This document shows positions 8,077 through 15,835 of a stretch of 64,000 nucleotides of DNA, in pieces. Under the pieces are notes generated by a model. That model worked only from the letters and a program-made list of their open reading frames with translations. It was not told where the DNA came from and searched no databases. Source of the DNA: Mucilaginibacter gilvus (GTDB lineage: Bacteria > Bacteroidota > Bacteroidia > Sphingobacteriales > Sphingobacteriaceae); assembly GCF_004054195.1 (NCBI RefSeq), contig NZ_SBIW01000002.1, forward strand, positions 1 to 64,000, written 5' to 3'. How positions within the stretch are numbered: the stretch's first letter is position 1; every line of letters starts with the position of its first letter. The translations under genes were made by a program, and so were the position numbers.

Positions 8077-9629
8077 AAGTTGCAGATATATATATCCGTG
8101 TAAGTACCGATGAACAAGCCGACAAGGGTTATTCCCAAAGAAGCCAGGAAGAGGTTTTAAGGCGTTATTGCGAGATCAATAACATTAGCATCCGAAAAAC
8201 CATTTTTGAAGACCACTCTGCCAAAACCTTCATCAGGCCGCAATGGCAGGGCTTGTTGCTTAACCTTAGAAAGCAACGGGGTAAAGTTGACCTGGTACTG
8301 TTCACCAAGTGGGACAGGTTCAGCCGTAATGCACCCGATGCTTACCAAATGATCAATACCCTGAAAATATTGGGTGTGGAACCGCAGGCAATAGAACAGC
8401 CCTTAGATATGGAGGTTCCTGAAAATAAGATGATGCTGGCCATCTACCTGACCGCTCCAGAAATTGAGAACGACCGCAGGGCATTGAATACCTTTTACGG
8501 TTTGCGTCGTGCAAGAAAAGAAGGACGTTGGGTATCACACGCGCCAATGGGTTATGTAAACCGGCATGATATATCCGGCAAGAAATTCATTGCCATTGAC
8601 CCGCCGCAGGCTAAGATCATTCAATGGGCTTTTAAAGAAGTATCCAAAAGCATTTACTCTATTCAGCAGGTTTATGAAAAGGCTGCGGAGATGGGTTTGA
8701 GATGCAAACGCAACAACTTTTACGTCGCCATCCGCAACCCGGTTTATTGCGGAAAAATCCTGATCGTTAAATATAAGGATGAAGCCGCCCATACTGTCAA
8801 TGGCTTGCATGAAGGCATTATCTCTGAAAGCCTTTTTTATGATGTACAGGACGTTCTAAGCGGCAAAAAGAAGGTCGAGAAAACTAAAGTCCTTTCGCCG
8901 GATATGTTGCCGCTACGCGGCTTTATCAGGTGTTCTAAGTGCAGCCGTGTGCTATGTGGCAGCGCATCTAAAGGCCGTAATGGTTATTACTACTATTACC
9001 ATTGCTCATCTGCCTGTGGATGCAGGTATAAGGCTGAGGACGTTAACAGAGCATTTGACGAGGTAATAGAGGAATTTACGATAGATGAAAATTATGCAGA
9101 ACTGTTTACAGAAGTTATCGCTGATACCTACAAAAGCCAAAATACAACGCAATTAATATCCCGCTCTGAACTCCTTAAAGAGATCAACGACCTGAACAGC
9201 CGTATTGCTAAAGCAAGGGAGTTACTTCTGAACGGGGACATTGACGGCGCGGATTACAAGACCATCAAGTCTGAAAATGAATATAAGATAAACGTATTGG
9301 AAGCGAAGTTAGCAGAGGCGGCAGCAGTTAATTCTAAAGCTGAAAACATAGAACCGATACTGAGGAGGGCAATCACCAATTTGACGCAGCTGAATAGAAT
9401 CTATTCAAAATCAACAATTTCTGAAAAGCGGGAATTAATTGGTTCGATGTACCCCCAAAAATTCACTTTCGAGGAATTGCAACATCGAACCGCTTTTACA
9501 AGTGAATTATATTCTTTTATATACTTGATTAACAGTAAAATAGCTGGTAAAAAAGAAGGGCAAGCGACCAATTTTTCGTGCTTGCCCATTCTGGCTCCTG
9601 AGCCTGGACTCGAACCAGGGACCCTCTGA
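8073..9629 (+). CDS. Large serine recombinase (integrase of the left element)
   Basis: 518 residues. The N-terminal resolvase domain has the catalytic serine in YIRVSTDEQ, then TKWDRFSRN and ENDRRALNTFYGLRRARKEGRW. A recombinase domain follows, then a zinc ribbon (IRCSKCSRVLCGS...YHCSSACGCRY) and a coiled coil (EINDLNSRIAKARELL). Large serine recombinases integrate and excise mobile DNA. The last residues (LAPEPGLEPGTL) are read from the opposite strand of a tRNA-Asn 3' fragment, so the natural C-terminus was probably altered or formed at an attachment site. It is coupled to the upstream 53-residue gene. Confidence 0.9.
   Translation: MKVADIYIRVSTDEQADKGYSQRSQEEVLRRYCEINNISIRKTIFEDHSAKTFIRPQWQGLLLNLRKQRGKVDLVLFTKWDRFSRNAPDAYQMINTLKILGVEPQAIEQPLDMEVPENKMMLAIYLTAPEIENDRRALNTFYGLRRARKEGRWVSHAPMGYVNRHDISGKKFIAIDPPQAKIIQWAFKEVSKSIYSIQQVYEKAAEMGLRCKRNNFYVAIRNPVYCGKILIVKYKDEAAHTVNGLHEGIISESLFYDVQDVLSGKKKVEKTKVLSPDMLPLRGFIRCSKCSRVLCGSASKGRNGYYYYYHCSSACGCRYKAEDVNRAFDEVIEEFTIDENYAELFTEVIADTYKSQNTTQLISRSELLKEINDLNSRIAKARELLLNGDIDGADYKTIKSENEYKINVLEAKLAEAAAVNSKAENIEPILRRAITNLTQLNRIYSKSTISEKRELIGSMYPQKFTFEELQHRTAFTSELYSFIYLINSKIAGKKEGQATNFSCLPILAPEPGLEPGTL
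9558..9587 (-). terminator. Terminator of the ancestral tRNA-Asn 3' fragment, inside the recombinase gene
   Basis: On the minus strand GGGCAAGC (9580-9587) pairs with GCTTGCCC (9558-9565), followed by TTCTTTTTTACC. It follows the tRNA fragment at 9594-9639 just as another terminator follows the intact tRNA. It therefore looks like a tRNA terminator caught within the coding region. Confidence 0.55.
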
Positions 9630-9639
9630 TTAACAGTCA
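9594..9639 (-). repeat. att site: 46-bp copy of the tRNA-Asn 3' half (left end of the 41-kb element)
   Basis: Identical over 46 bp to 50730-50775, which is the 3' half of the intact tRNA-Asn (anticodon stem through the acceptor 3' end). Identity ends sharply at both sides. This is the hallmark of tyrosine-integrase insertion into a tRNA 3' end. The integrase gene starts about 260 bp to the right. Confidence 0.85.
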
Positions 9640-9752
9640 ATTATAGGCAATTATTGATGCTTTGCAGTTCTTTGTTATATATTGATTATCAATATTTTAT
9701 GAAATAATCCAATCTTGTAATTTAGTGCTTTTTTGTAATTTTTTGCCCTTTT

Positions 9753-9772
9753 TTCTGCAAATTTTCTGCAAA
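9753..9772 (+). repeat. Integrase arm-site-like direct repeats, left end
   Basis: TTCTGCAAATTTTCTGCAAA consists of two TTCTGCAAA units 11 bp apart. The same 20 bp occurs at 50663-50682 inside the right end. Single TTCTGCAA units are also at 9863-9870 and 50625-50632. Paired repeats inside both element ends suit integrase arm-type sites. Confidence 0.6.
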
Positions 9773-9896
9773 TAATCGAGTGATTATCATTATATTTGTA
9801 TTAAGCAATTAATTAATAATCAACTACTTATTTTAGTATGCCAGATTTAATTGATTGTTTTATTCTGCAAATTTATTCATTTTAATCGTATTTATT

Positions 9897-11183
9897 ATGA
9901 AAGCTGAAGTTTCACTATATCTCGACACAAGGCGGGCACTAAAAAATGGCACATTTCCATTAAAACTACATGTTTACTTTACCGCCAAAATGGAGCGATG
10001 GTATGGCACAGATTACAAGTTAAGCAAAGAAGCTTTTGAACAGTCTTATTTGGCTACCAAGCCAAGAGGGGAAAACAAAGACCTCAAAATTGAACTGGAT
10101 GCCATTATACAAAAAGCCGCTGACCTGGCTAAAGATTTAGGCGACAGCTTTACTTTTGAAAAGTTTGAGCGTAAGATGTTCCGTACAAAAGCCAGTGCCA
10201 ATAATGTAATCGAGCATTTCGCGGCCTATGTGAAAGTGTTGGACAAAAACGAGCAGATCGGAACAGCGTCGAGTTATGATTGCAGCATTAAATCTATTAC
10301 GGCTTACTTAAGTGAGGGTAAAAAAAATCCGGTTACACATATTCCTTTTACCGCCCTTTCAGCAGACGTTTTAAATAAATATGAGCAATGGATGGTTTCC
10401 AAAAACAATTCCAAAACTACCGTTGGTATTTATATGCGGAATTTAAGGGCGATCTTTAATAAGGCGATTACCGCCGGGGATATCTCACCCGAACTTTATC
10501 CTTTTAAAGCATATAAAATCCCTAACGGCAAAAATGTAAAAAAGGCATTAGAAACTCATGATCTTAACGCTCTTTACACTGCGGATGTCACTAACGATAG
10601 CTTTATGGAAAAGGCCCGGGACTTTTGGTTTTTCAGCTACCAGTGCAACGGCATGAATTTCAGGGATATTGCTGAATTAAAGTTTAAAGATATCCATGAT
10701 ACGTACTTTTCATTTTTAAGGCATAAGACAAAAAACACCACTAAGGAAGACCCAACGCCTATCGTTGTCCCTTTAACCAGCCATATCAAAGCGTTTATTA
10801 AAAAGTACGCTAATGAAAAAGGCAAGCCCAATGACTATGTGTTTCCTATATTCCAAACAAGCATGTCAGCCAAAGAGCGGCACAAGGTCAACCAAAATTT
10901 TATCCGCTTCGTTAACCAGCACATGCAAAAGCTGGTTGATCAGTTAGGCCTATCATTTAAATTAGGCACGATGGTAGCACGTCACTCGTTCACTACACAG
11001 GCCACCCGTACGATGGGGCTGGAATTTGCACAGGAAGCTTTGGGACACACCACAATGAACACGACACAAAATTACTGGAAAGGCTTTGAAAAGGATGCCA
11101 AAAAGAGCATGGCGGAAAAGCTTATGGAGTTTACAACAATTAAAACGACAGCAGATCAAGAGGCCATTCAGGAAGCCTCTTGA
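9897..11183 (+). CDS. Tyrosine-family site-specific integrase
   Basis: 428 residues. An N-terminal arm-binding domain opens MKAEVSLYLDTRRALKNGTFP, typical of Bacteroidota integrases. A SAM-like core-binding domain spans about residues 100-200. The catalytic domain shows the first arginine in CNGMNFRDIAEL, lysine in RHKTKN, the second box ARHSFTTQATR, histidine in LGHTTMNTT, and the nucleophile tyrosine in NYWKGF. I chose ATG 9897 over the upstream 9855 because the added residues are not integrase-like. It sits next to the left att copy and would catalyse insertion into tRNA-Asn. Confidence 0.9.
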   Translation: MKAEVSLYLDTRRALKNGTFPLKLHVYFTAKMERWYGTDYKLSKEAFEQSYLATKPRGENKDLKIELDAIIQKAADLAKDLGDSFTFEKFERKMFRTKASANNVIEHFAAYVKVLDKNEQIGTASSYDCSIKSITAYLSEGKKNPVTHIPFTALSADVLNKYEQWMVSKNNSKTTVGIYMRNLRAIFNKAITAGDISPELYPFKAYKIPNGKNVKKALETHDLNALYTADVTNDSFMEKARDFWFFSYQCNGMNFRDIAELKFKDIHDTYFSFLRHKTKNTTKEDPTPIVVPLTSHIKAFIKKYANEKGKPNDYVFPIFQTSMSAKERHKVNQNFIRFVNQHMQKLVDQLGLSFKLGTMVARHSFTTQATRTMGLEFAQEALGHTTMNTTQNYWKGFEKDAKKSMAEKLMEFTTIKTTADQEAIQEAS

Positions 11184-11197
11184 TGGCAAGCAATGCT

Positions 11198-11513
11198 TTA
11201 TGTTTCTATTAACGTGCGGCTTCTTAGGGCGGTTTTGACCTTGTTGTTAAATTCATCCCCTGGCCTGAATGCCGGAATGTAGCTTTCCGGTATTTGTACA
11301 GCCGTGTTCTTCGTGATATTCCTGCCGATCTTAGCCGCTCTCTTCTTCACTAAGGAAAGTGCCAAAGCCACGGACAAACACATCCTCGTGGTTTTCCAGA
11401 GATGTATTAATTACCTTAAAAAAGCCCCCTACAATGGCTTTCGTTTGCTCCTTGTCTATTCCTGTTTTAGCGGCTATCGCTTCGATCACTTCTGCTTTAG
11501 TCATATCTTGCAT
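11198..11513 (-). pseudogene. HU-family DNA-binding protein, frameshifted
   Basis: The first frame reads MTKAEVIEAIAAKTG... to FVRGFGTFL, a typical HU/IHF N-terminal half, then stops within a few codons at SEEESG. A second frame from about 11345 continues VKKRAAKIGRNI and PESYIPAFRPGDEF, the usual HU C-terminal half. One extra base near CTTAGTGAAG explains both. HU would bend DNA and may have helped integrase complexes. Convergent with the integrase gene. A sequencing error is possible. Confidence 0.75.
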
Positions 11514-12035
11514 GTATTGAGGTATGGCTATCCATTTAAAAGGCCAACAACTGCAAATATAAAAATAACGGATTTACCGGCAAACCAGACCAACCTGAAC
11601 GGCTGTACAGGCGGACATTCCCGCATTGCAAGCCAATGACGCACACCATCCCATTTTCACCGCTTAAGCAACCAACAGCGCGTAGCCGGGTAAAGTGTCA
11701 AGGCTGGGCGGGGCCGCTGAAAGCGAACAACTCCCGCCCGCTCTGTATAGCCTTGACGGTTTATCCCGGCGTGGGCTATCTTCGCGACCGTGGTGTAATT
11801 GGGTATTTATTCACGAGCAAGGGGAAAGGGCACAGTCGGTTATGAGCGCAGCGAATTTCCGTGTTGCCGTGCAAGGTGAGGCGGGCGGTATCAGGTCACC
11901 CGCTCTATCGCGGGTGTCCTGTAGCCGCTGGCCGCAGCCGGGGGATTGTCTGTACAGAGCACATGAGATAATAGGCAGTTGCCATTAATTACTTTAACAC
12001 TGAAAAAAACCGCTTGCCGCAGCTACTTCTTTTTT
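11514..12035. other. Gene-free region with a large hairpin
   Basis: No convincing gene; the open frames here show no domain-like sequence. A long stem pairs TCAAGGCT plus GGGCGGG (11698-11712) with CCCGCCC (11733-11739) and AGCCTTGA (11749-11756). The 15-mer shared with the left module is at 12010-12024, just past the end of the SWIM-protein gene. Base composition is clearly more GC-rich than the neighbouring genes, as in the hairpin array at 17.9 kb. Confidence 0.45.
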
Positions 12036-13364
12036 TCACCAGGCTAACCCTGATTTTAGAACATCATAATCATAGCCTGTCCTATTCCCAGGTTTATCTG
12101 CAAAAAATACAGGATAGAATTCAGCAAGCCCCTTCAAAAGGTCCTCGTTAAATTCTGCAAAATCCTCCTTTAATACTGTGATCTTATTTTTGTTATCAAG
12201 CATCCAATTAAGCAAACGATCATCCTGAAGGCTGTTCATCATATAACAATTGCCTGTCTGTCCATCATGAATAAAAAAATGCGGTTTATGTTCTACCGAA
12301 ATCACTTGGCTACCAACAATCACGTCTACCGAAAGACTAAAGCGGTCTTTGTGAAAGGTTAACATGAATGACAGCGAAGGTTGTTCTAAACTGTATCTTG
12401 ATGCTTGCATGAAATATTTAGTTGGTTTTTCTCTTAAATATCTAAGCCAGTATAAAAGATAGGTTTGGTTGTAAGGGAAATCAACAAGCAACGGCAACGC
12501 TTTTTGCCATAGTTTAAATATGGTTGCTTTCGCCTCGTTCCAAACCTGCCAGTCCCGAGATTCATTTTTATAAAAAAGGGGCCGCATAGTCTCATACATG
12601 GTTTTACTTATCGAATTTAATTGTTGTTGGGATGGGTGATCGCCGCTTGGGTTTGGTTCTTTATCGGGAAGACAAAAATTTGAAAAGGCAACTAATTTCA
12701 AACCGCTCCTGTCGGTCTTGCCATGAAATGGAATAAGTAATGGGTAGTGGCGATCACGGTAAATGTCAGGTGCAAAACATAAAGCATAAGCATATACGAA
12801 ACTCTCTCCGGCTTTTATTGAGAGTGTATTATCGATTTGCTCTTGTAATTTAGGGAAGCTTGATTTGCCGAACCCGATCAGGCTCCGATAAAAACTACCA
12901 TACGCCGGTTTAGCCTCTACGTTAATATTTTGGCCCGATACATGTATGTTAAGAAATTTTCGGCTTGTTTCCTCGTTGTAAAAATTCGGCCAATACAATT
13001 TCTGACAATCAAATGTCTGGCTTAGCCAGGTTAGATTAAACAGGCCGATAAACGCGTGAAAACAGAGTTTTTCTTCCGGCATCCCGCATGTACAGGCAAT
13101 ATGCAATTCCTTTTTTTCAACATGTAGGTACAAGTAGTATATTGAACCATCGTTTAACTTCAGTTTTACCGTAGCTATACCTCTCTCAAAACTTAGAAAC
13201 TCATCTTGGTTACCCATGTAAACTTTGCGCCCTTTGGGCTGCTCAAAATGCCTATATAACTCATCGCGGGTCAATAGCTGACCGGGCTGTGTTAAGGGTA
13301 TTGGGTAAAAGAATAAGTCGGCTGGAATAATGGCAGCCTCTTTTTTTATTTTTTTGCCAGTCAT
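12036..13364 (-). CDS. SWIM zinc-finger-like protein in the HEPN operon
   Basis: 442 residues, not assignable to a named family as a whole. Residues about 108-130 read LHIACTCGMPEEKLCFHAFIGL, a CxC-x7-CxH pattern as in SWIM zinc fingers, which bind nucleic acid or protein partners. The rest is mixed alpha/beta without a recognised catalytic motif. The start codon lies 2 bp after the HEPN gene stop, so the two are one operon, oriented away from the XRE gene. There is no equivalent in the left module. A role with the HEPN protein is inferred from the operon alone. Confidence 0.65.
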   Translation of the reverse strand: MTGKKIKKEAAIIPADLFFYPIPLTQPGQLLTRDELYRHFEQPKGRKVYMGNQDEFLSFERGIATVKLKLNDGSIYYLYLHVEKKELHIACTCGMPEEKLCFHAFIGLFNLTWLSQTFDCQKLYWPNFYNEETSRKFLNIHVSGQNINVEAKPAYGSFYRSLIGFGKSSFPKLQEQIDNTLSIKAGESFVYAYALCFAPDIYRDRHYPLLIPFHGKTDRSGLKLVAFSNFCLPDKEPNPSGDHPSQQQLNSISKTMYETMRPLFYKNESRDWQVWNEAKATIFKLWQKALPLLVDFPYNQTYLLYWLRYLREKPTKYFMQASRYSLEQPSLSFMLTFHKDRFSLSVDVIVGSQVISVEHKPHFFIHDGQTGNCYMMNSLQDDRLLNWMLDNKNKITVLKEDFAEFNEDLLKGLAEFYPVFFADKPGNRTGYDYDVLKSGLAW

Positions 13365-13366
13365 AG

Positions 13367-14464
13367 TCAGTCCTTTTCTTCATTTACGGTGTAGAAATTT
13401 TCAATTACATCTTCGCCGACCTTTGTGCGCAAGGCATTAATCCAATCAAGACAAAGGTTTTCAGCTAAATTCACGAAGGCATCAACCCGTTCCAATATTT
13501 TGATAGCAATATCTTTATCAACTCTAAAATCTTCCGCATACCGGGTGTCTCCATAGCTTTCGCGAAGTATCTTGAATAATTTAACGGATTCATTATCATT
13601 CGCTAAAAACAGCTCTGCGGGTTCATCAGAGAAACATTTACAGAGGTTTAAAAGCCGGGTCAGGTTATGCAAATCGATCCGGTACCCCATGTGAACTTTA
13701 ATAAGTGCGATACAAGCTTGTTCGACAGCCTGATGAAGCATGAAAACACCGTTTTCAGGGTATTCCTCAATACGAATACAATTAGTCGCACTATATAAAA
13801 AGCCGGTGGACATTTTTATATGATCATGAAAACGCTTTTCTGCTTTCTGAAGAGTATCAGCCGGGGTTAGCGTTGGAAACACCACATCAAGGTGGTTGAT
13901 CTTATCATGGTACATTTCCAGGCCGCCTAAACATGCTGCGATAAAAAATCTACTGCCTTGCGTCACGGCGCTACGAACACTTTCGATGCCATGCGATATA
14001 GCCGTCACCTTAAAGCTCTTATAATGTGTGTTGATGTAATCTTGTATTTCATGTTCTACTCTTTCGCTGCCTTTGGTAATAAATAGAAAAAAGAAATGTA
14101 GGTCAATATAAGAGGGAAACTCGCCGAACTTGCTGAAGTTGTTAGATATTATCCCTTTATGGGCAAAACAAAAAACATGCGTTAGATGAAATTTTTGAGC
14201 GAGTAATTCAAATAAAGCAGACATTTCTTTAGATTGTTCTTCCGACATATAGTAGTCGGAGACAATTTCCTCTAACGGAAATTTTTGATCTATGACTTCT
14301 TTAAGCATTTGTACTCTCTCACGTTCTGCTTGCAGTAGTCGTTTATATAACGATTCAGTTAGGTTATCTGAACCCACACTTATGTTGGAGACGGTCAAAC
14401 CGTCGGTATCCATACCGGAAATATTTAATACCAGTCTTCCACCTGAAAAATTAATGACGTTCAT
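13367..14464 (-). CDS. HEPN-domain protein with nucleotidyltransferase-like region (right module)
   Basis: 365 residues. The N-terminus carries ESLYKRLLQAERERVQMLK, close to the C-terminal tail of the adjacent XRE regulator. The middle (about 95-215) has IDLHFFFLFITKGSERVEHEI, resembling MNT/nucleotidyltransferase-like folds. The C-terminus (about 225-350) is HEPN: TGFLYSATNC, MLHQAVEQACIALIKVHMGYR, DLHNLTRLL, ESYGDTRYAEDF. A canonical R-x4-6-H pair is not seen (R-x3-H in YRIDLH). It is the first gene of an operon with the SWIM protein, divergent from xre. Homolog of the left 450-residue protein. Confidence 0.7.
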   Translation of the reverse strand: MNVINFSGGRLVLNISGMDTDGLTVSNISVGSDNLTESLYKRLLQAERERVQMLKEVIDQKFPLEEIVSDYYMSEEQSKEMSALFELLAQKFHLTHVFCFAHKGIISNNFSKFGEFPSYIDLHFFFLFITKGSERVEHEIQDYINTHYKSFKVTAISHGIESVRSAVTQGSRFFIAACLGGLEMYHDKINHLDVVFPTLTPADTLQKAEKRFHDHIKMSTGFLYSATNCIRIEEYPENGVFMLHQAVEQACIALIKVHMGYRIDLHNLTRLLNLCKCFSDEPAELFLANDNESVKLFKILRESYGDTRYAEDFRVDKDIAIKILERVDAFVNLAENLCLDWINALRTKVGEDVIENFYTVNEEKD

Positions 14465-14470
14465 ATTTTT

Positions 14471-14500
14471 GAATTTTGATTAAAGATTTAATCAAAATTC
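14471..14500. promoter_or_regulatory. Perfect 14-bp-arm inverted repeat upstream of the right HEPN gene
   Basis: GAATTTTGATTAAA and its exact inverse are separated by GA, immediately 5' of the HEPN start at 14464. Such long symmetry suits an operator for a dimeric regulator, or an RNA hairpin hiding the ribosome-binding region. TTCGGTAC (inverted, 14516-14523) lies 16 bp away, towards xre. Confidence 0.6.
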
Positions 14501-14592
14501 ACCGGTCTTAGCTGTGTACCGAACTTAAACGGTGCGTTTTTTACTCATAAGCGTGTTATCTTTACCAATATAAAATCTTTGTATATTTGGTC

Positions 14593-15000
14593 ATGGAAAC
14601 ATCTGCTAAACCATCAAACAATCATATAGGTAGGAAAATCGGTCGTATTCGCGAAATGCGGGGCATCAAACAGGAAGCGCTTGCTGTTGAATTAGGCGTA
14701 AGCCAACAGACTGTTTCACGTATGGAGCAAAGCGAAACTATAGAGGATGAGGTTTTAGAAAAAGTTGCCAAGGTACTTGGCGTTCCTGCGGAAGCTATAA
14801 AAAATTTCAGCGAAGACGCTGTAATCAATATAATCGCAAGTACTGTTAATAATCACGATCAGTCGGCATCTGTTTTCTTTTATCCAACATTCAATCCAAT
14901 TGATAAGATTATGGAGTTAGTTGAAGAAAATAAAAAACTTTATGAACGTTTATTGGCCAGTGAAAAAGAAAAAATTGAGCTTTTAAAAGACAAGAAATAG
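14593..15000 (+). CDS. XRE-family helix-turn-helix regulator (right module)
   Basis: 135 residues beginning METSAKPSNN. The HTH_3 domain spans about residues 10-70 (IGRKIGRIREMRGIKQEALA, GVSQQTVSRMEQ). The C-terminal helix is KKLYERLLASEKEKIELLK, shared in pattern with the left XRE protein and with the N-terminus of the neighbouring HEPN protein. TATATTTG at 14582-14589, almost at the ATG, looks like a Bacteroidota -7 element, so the mRNA may have little or no leader. Divergent from the HEPN-SWIM operon. Probably an autorepressor. Confidence 0.85.
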   Translation: METSAKPSNNHIGRKIGRIREMRGIKQEALAVELGVSQQTVSRMEQSETIEDEVLEKVAKVLGVPAEAIKNFSEDAVINIIASTVNNHDQSASVFFYPTFNPIDKIMELVEENKKLYERLLASEKEKIELLKDKK

Positions 15001-15021
15001 CTTTATTAAATATACTAAACA

Positions 15022-15048
15022 AAAATGCCAGATTTAAAACCGGCATTT
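15022..15048 (+). terminator. Terminator after the right XRE gene
   Basis: AAAATGCC (15022-15029) pairs with GGCATTT (15042-15048), followed by a T-rich stretch. Confidence 0.5.
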
Positions 15049-15066
15049 CGTTTTATGTATTAGGTG

Positions 15067-15231
15067 TTATTTCTTTTTTTGACCAGGTAATCCCACCCGT
15101 TTAAGGGTTTGCGTGGCTTCCTCTAATTTTTTGATAAAGAATGGGTCGTTGGCGTGGCTTTTAACATTATCGCTAACGATCCCGGGCCCAAAACCTTTTA
15201 TAGTTTTTATTTTTTTTTCTACAGTAGGCAT
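15067..15231 (-). CDS. Small basic protein, 54 residues, after the DUF6934-like gene
   Basis: The frame starts MPTVEKKIKTIKGFG and ends LPGQKKK. AAAGGAG stands 5 bases before the ATG at 15231, so this start is preferred over the ATG at 15246. It lies 25 bp downstream of the 154-residue gene at 15257 and very probably shares its transcript. It is rich in lysine, with a predicted helical C-terminal half (PFFIKKLEEATQTLKR). No family is recognised. A two-gene toxin-antitoxin-like pair is a possibility only. Confidence 0.55.
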   Translation of the reverse strand: MPTVEKKIKTIKGFGPGIVSDNVKSHANDPFFIKKLEEATQTLKRVGLPGQKKK

Positions 15232-15256
15232 ACTTACTCCTTTCATATCGTAATAT

Positions 15257-15721
15257 TCAAATATAATTAATTAACTTCTGTTTCACCAAAAACGCTTCGT
15301 AATTGATCGTGTTGGGCTTAAACACATGCCAGGCATCATCTTTCAAGCCATATACATCAAAATCCTTGCTAATTTCATCCCACAAACCCGCTATTCCAAT
15401 CTGATATAGCCTCGTACGTGCAAAGGTGCTTCCCTTTGCATAAATATAATGATTGCCATAATGATTGCAAAACTCGACAATAGTGTTCGCCACTGTTGCC
15501 AAAACTATATCCCTGTCTTCGTTATTACTTACTACAACATCATCTGTTTCCCCTGAATTAAGGTCTTGATCGCCAAATCCTAAATTATAAATTGGCGGTT
15601 CGGAATTGGGGATTTTTGTAAACATGACGATTTTTTTAATCCGTCCTTTTGGCCCGTCACTATAAAATTCATAGTCTTGAAAGTCATTACTTTTATTATA
15701 TGGATAACGTTCTAAATTCAT
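15257..15721 (-). CDS. DUF6934-like protein
   Basis: 154 residues beginning MNLERYPYNKSNDFQDYEFYS, with YIYAKGSTFARTRLYQIGIAGLW near the centre. This block is characteristic of a Bacteroidota-only family of unknown function often found on mobile elements. No catalytic motif is apparent. It is followed closely by a 54-residue gene, and it is separate from the mob operon upstream (15836-17875). Confidence 0.6.
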   Translation of the reverse strand: MNLERYPYNKSNDFQDYEFYSDGPKGRIKKIVMFTKIPNSEPPIYNLGFGDQDLNSGETDDVVVSNNEDRDIVLATVANTIVEFCNHYGNHYIYAKGSTFARTRLYQIGIAGLWDEISKDFDVYGLKDDAWHVFKPNTINYEAFLVKQKLINYI

Positions 15722-15835
15722 GGCATTACAGTCAAGAAATAATCAGTTTTCAAAAATAGTAAATTGTATTAGTCGTGTAGCCGATAAATTGCTTGGTATG
15801 CTTTTCACTTCCTTTCGATTTTTCAAGTTATCAAT

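Noticed and set aside
9594..9639. A second tRNA-Asn gene
   Set aside because: Only the 3' half is present; the 5' half, D arm and start of the acceptor stem are missing, so it is an att copy.
11636..11988. Two overlapping plus-strand open frames (69 and 97 codons)
   Set aside because: GC-rich sequence with no domain-like pattern; low-complexity products and no ribosome site. Treated as non-coding.
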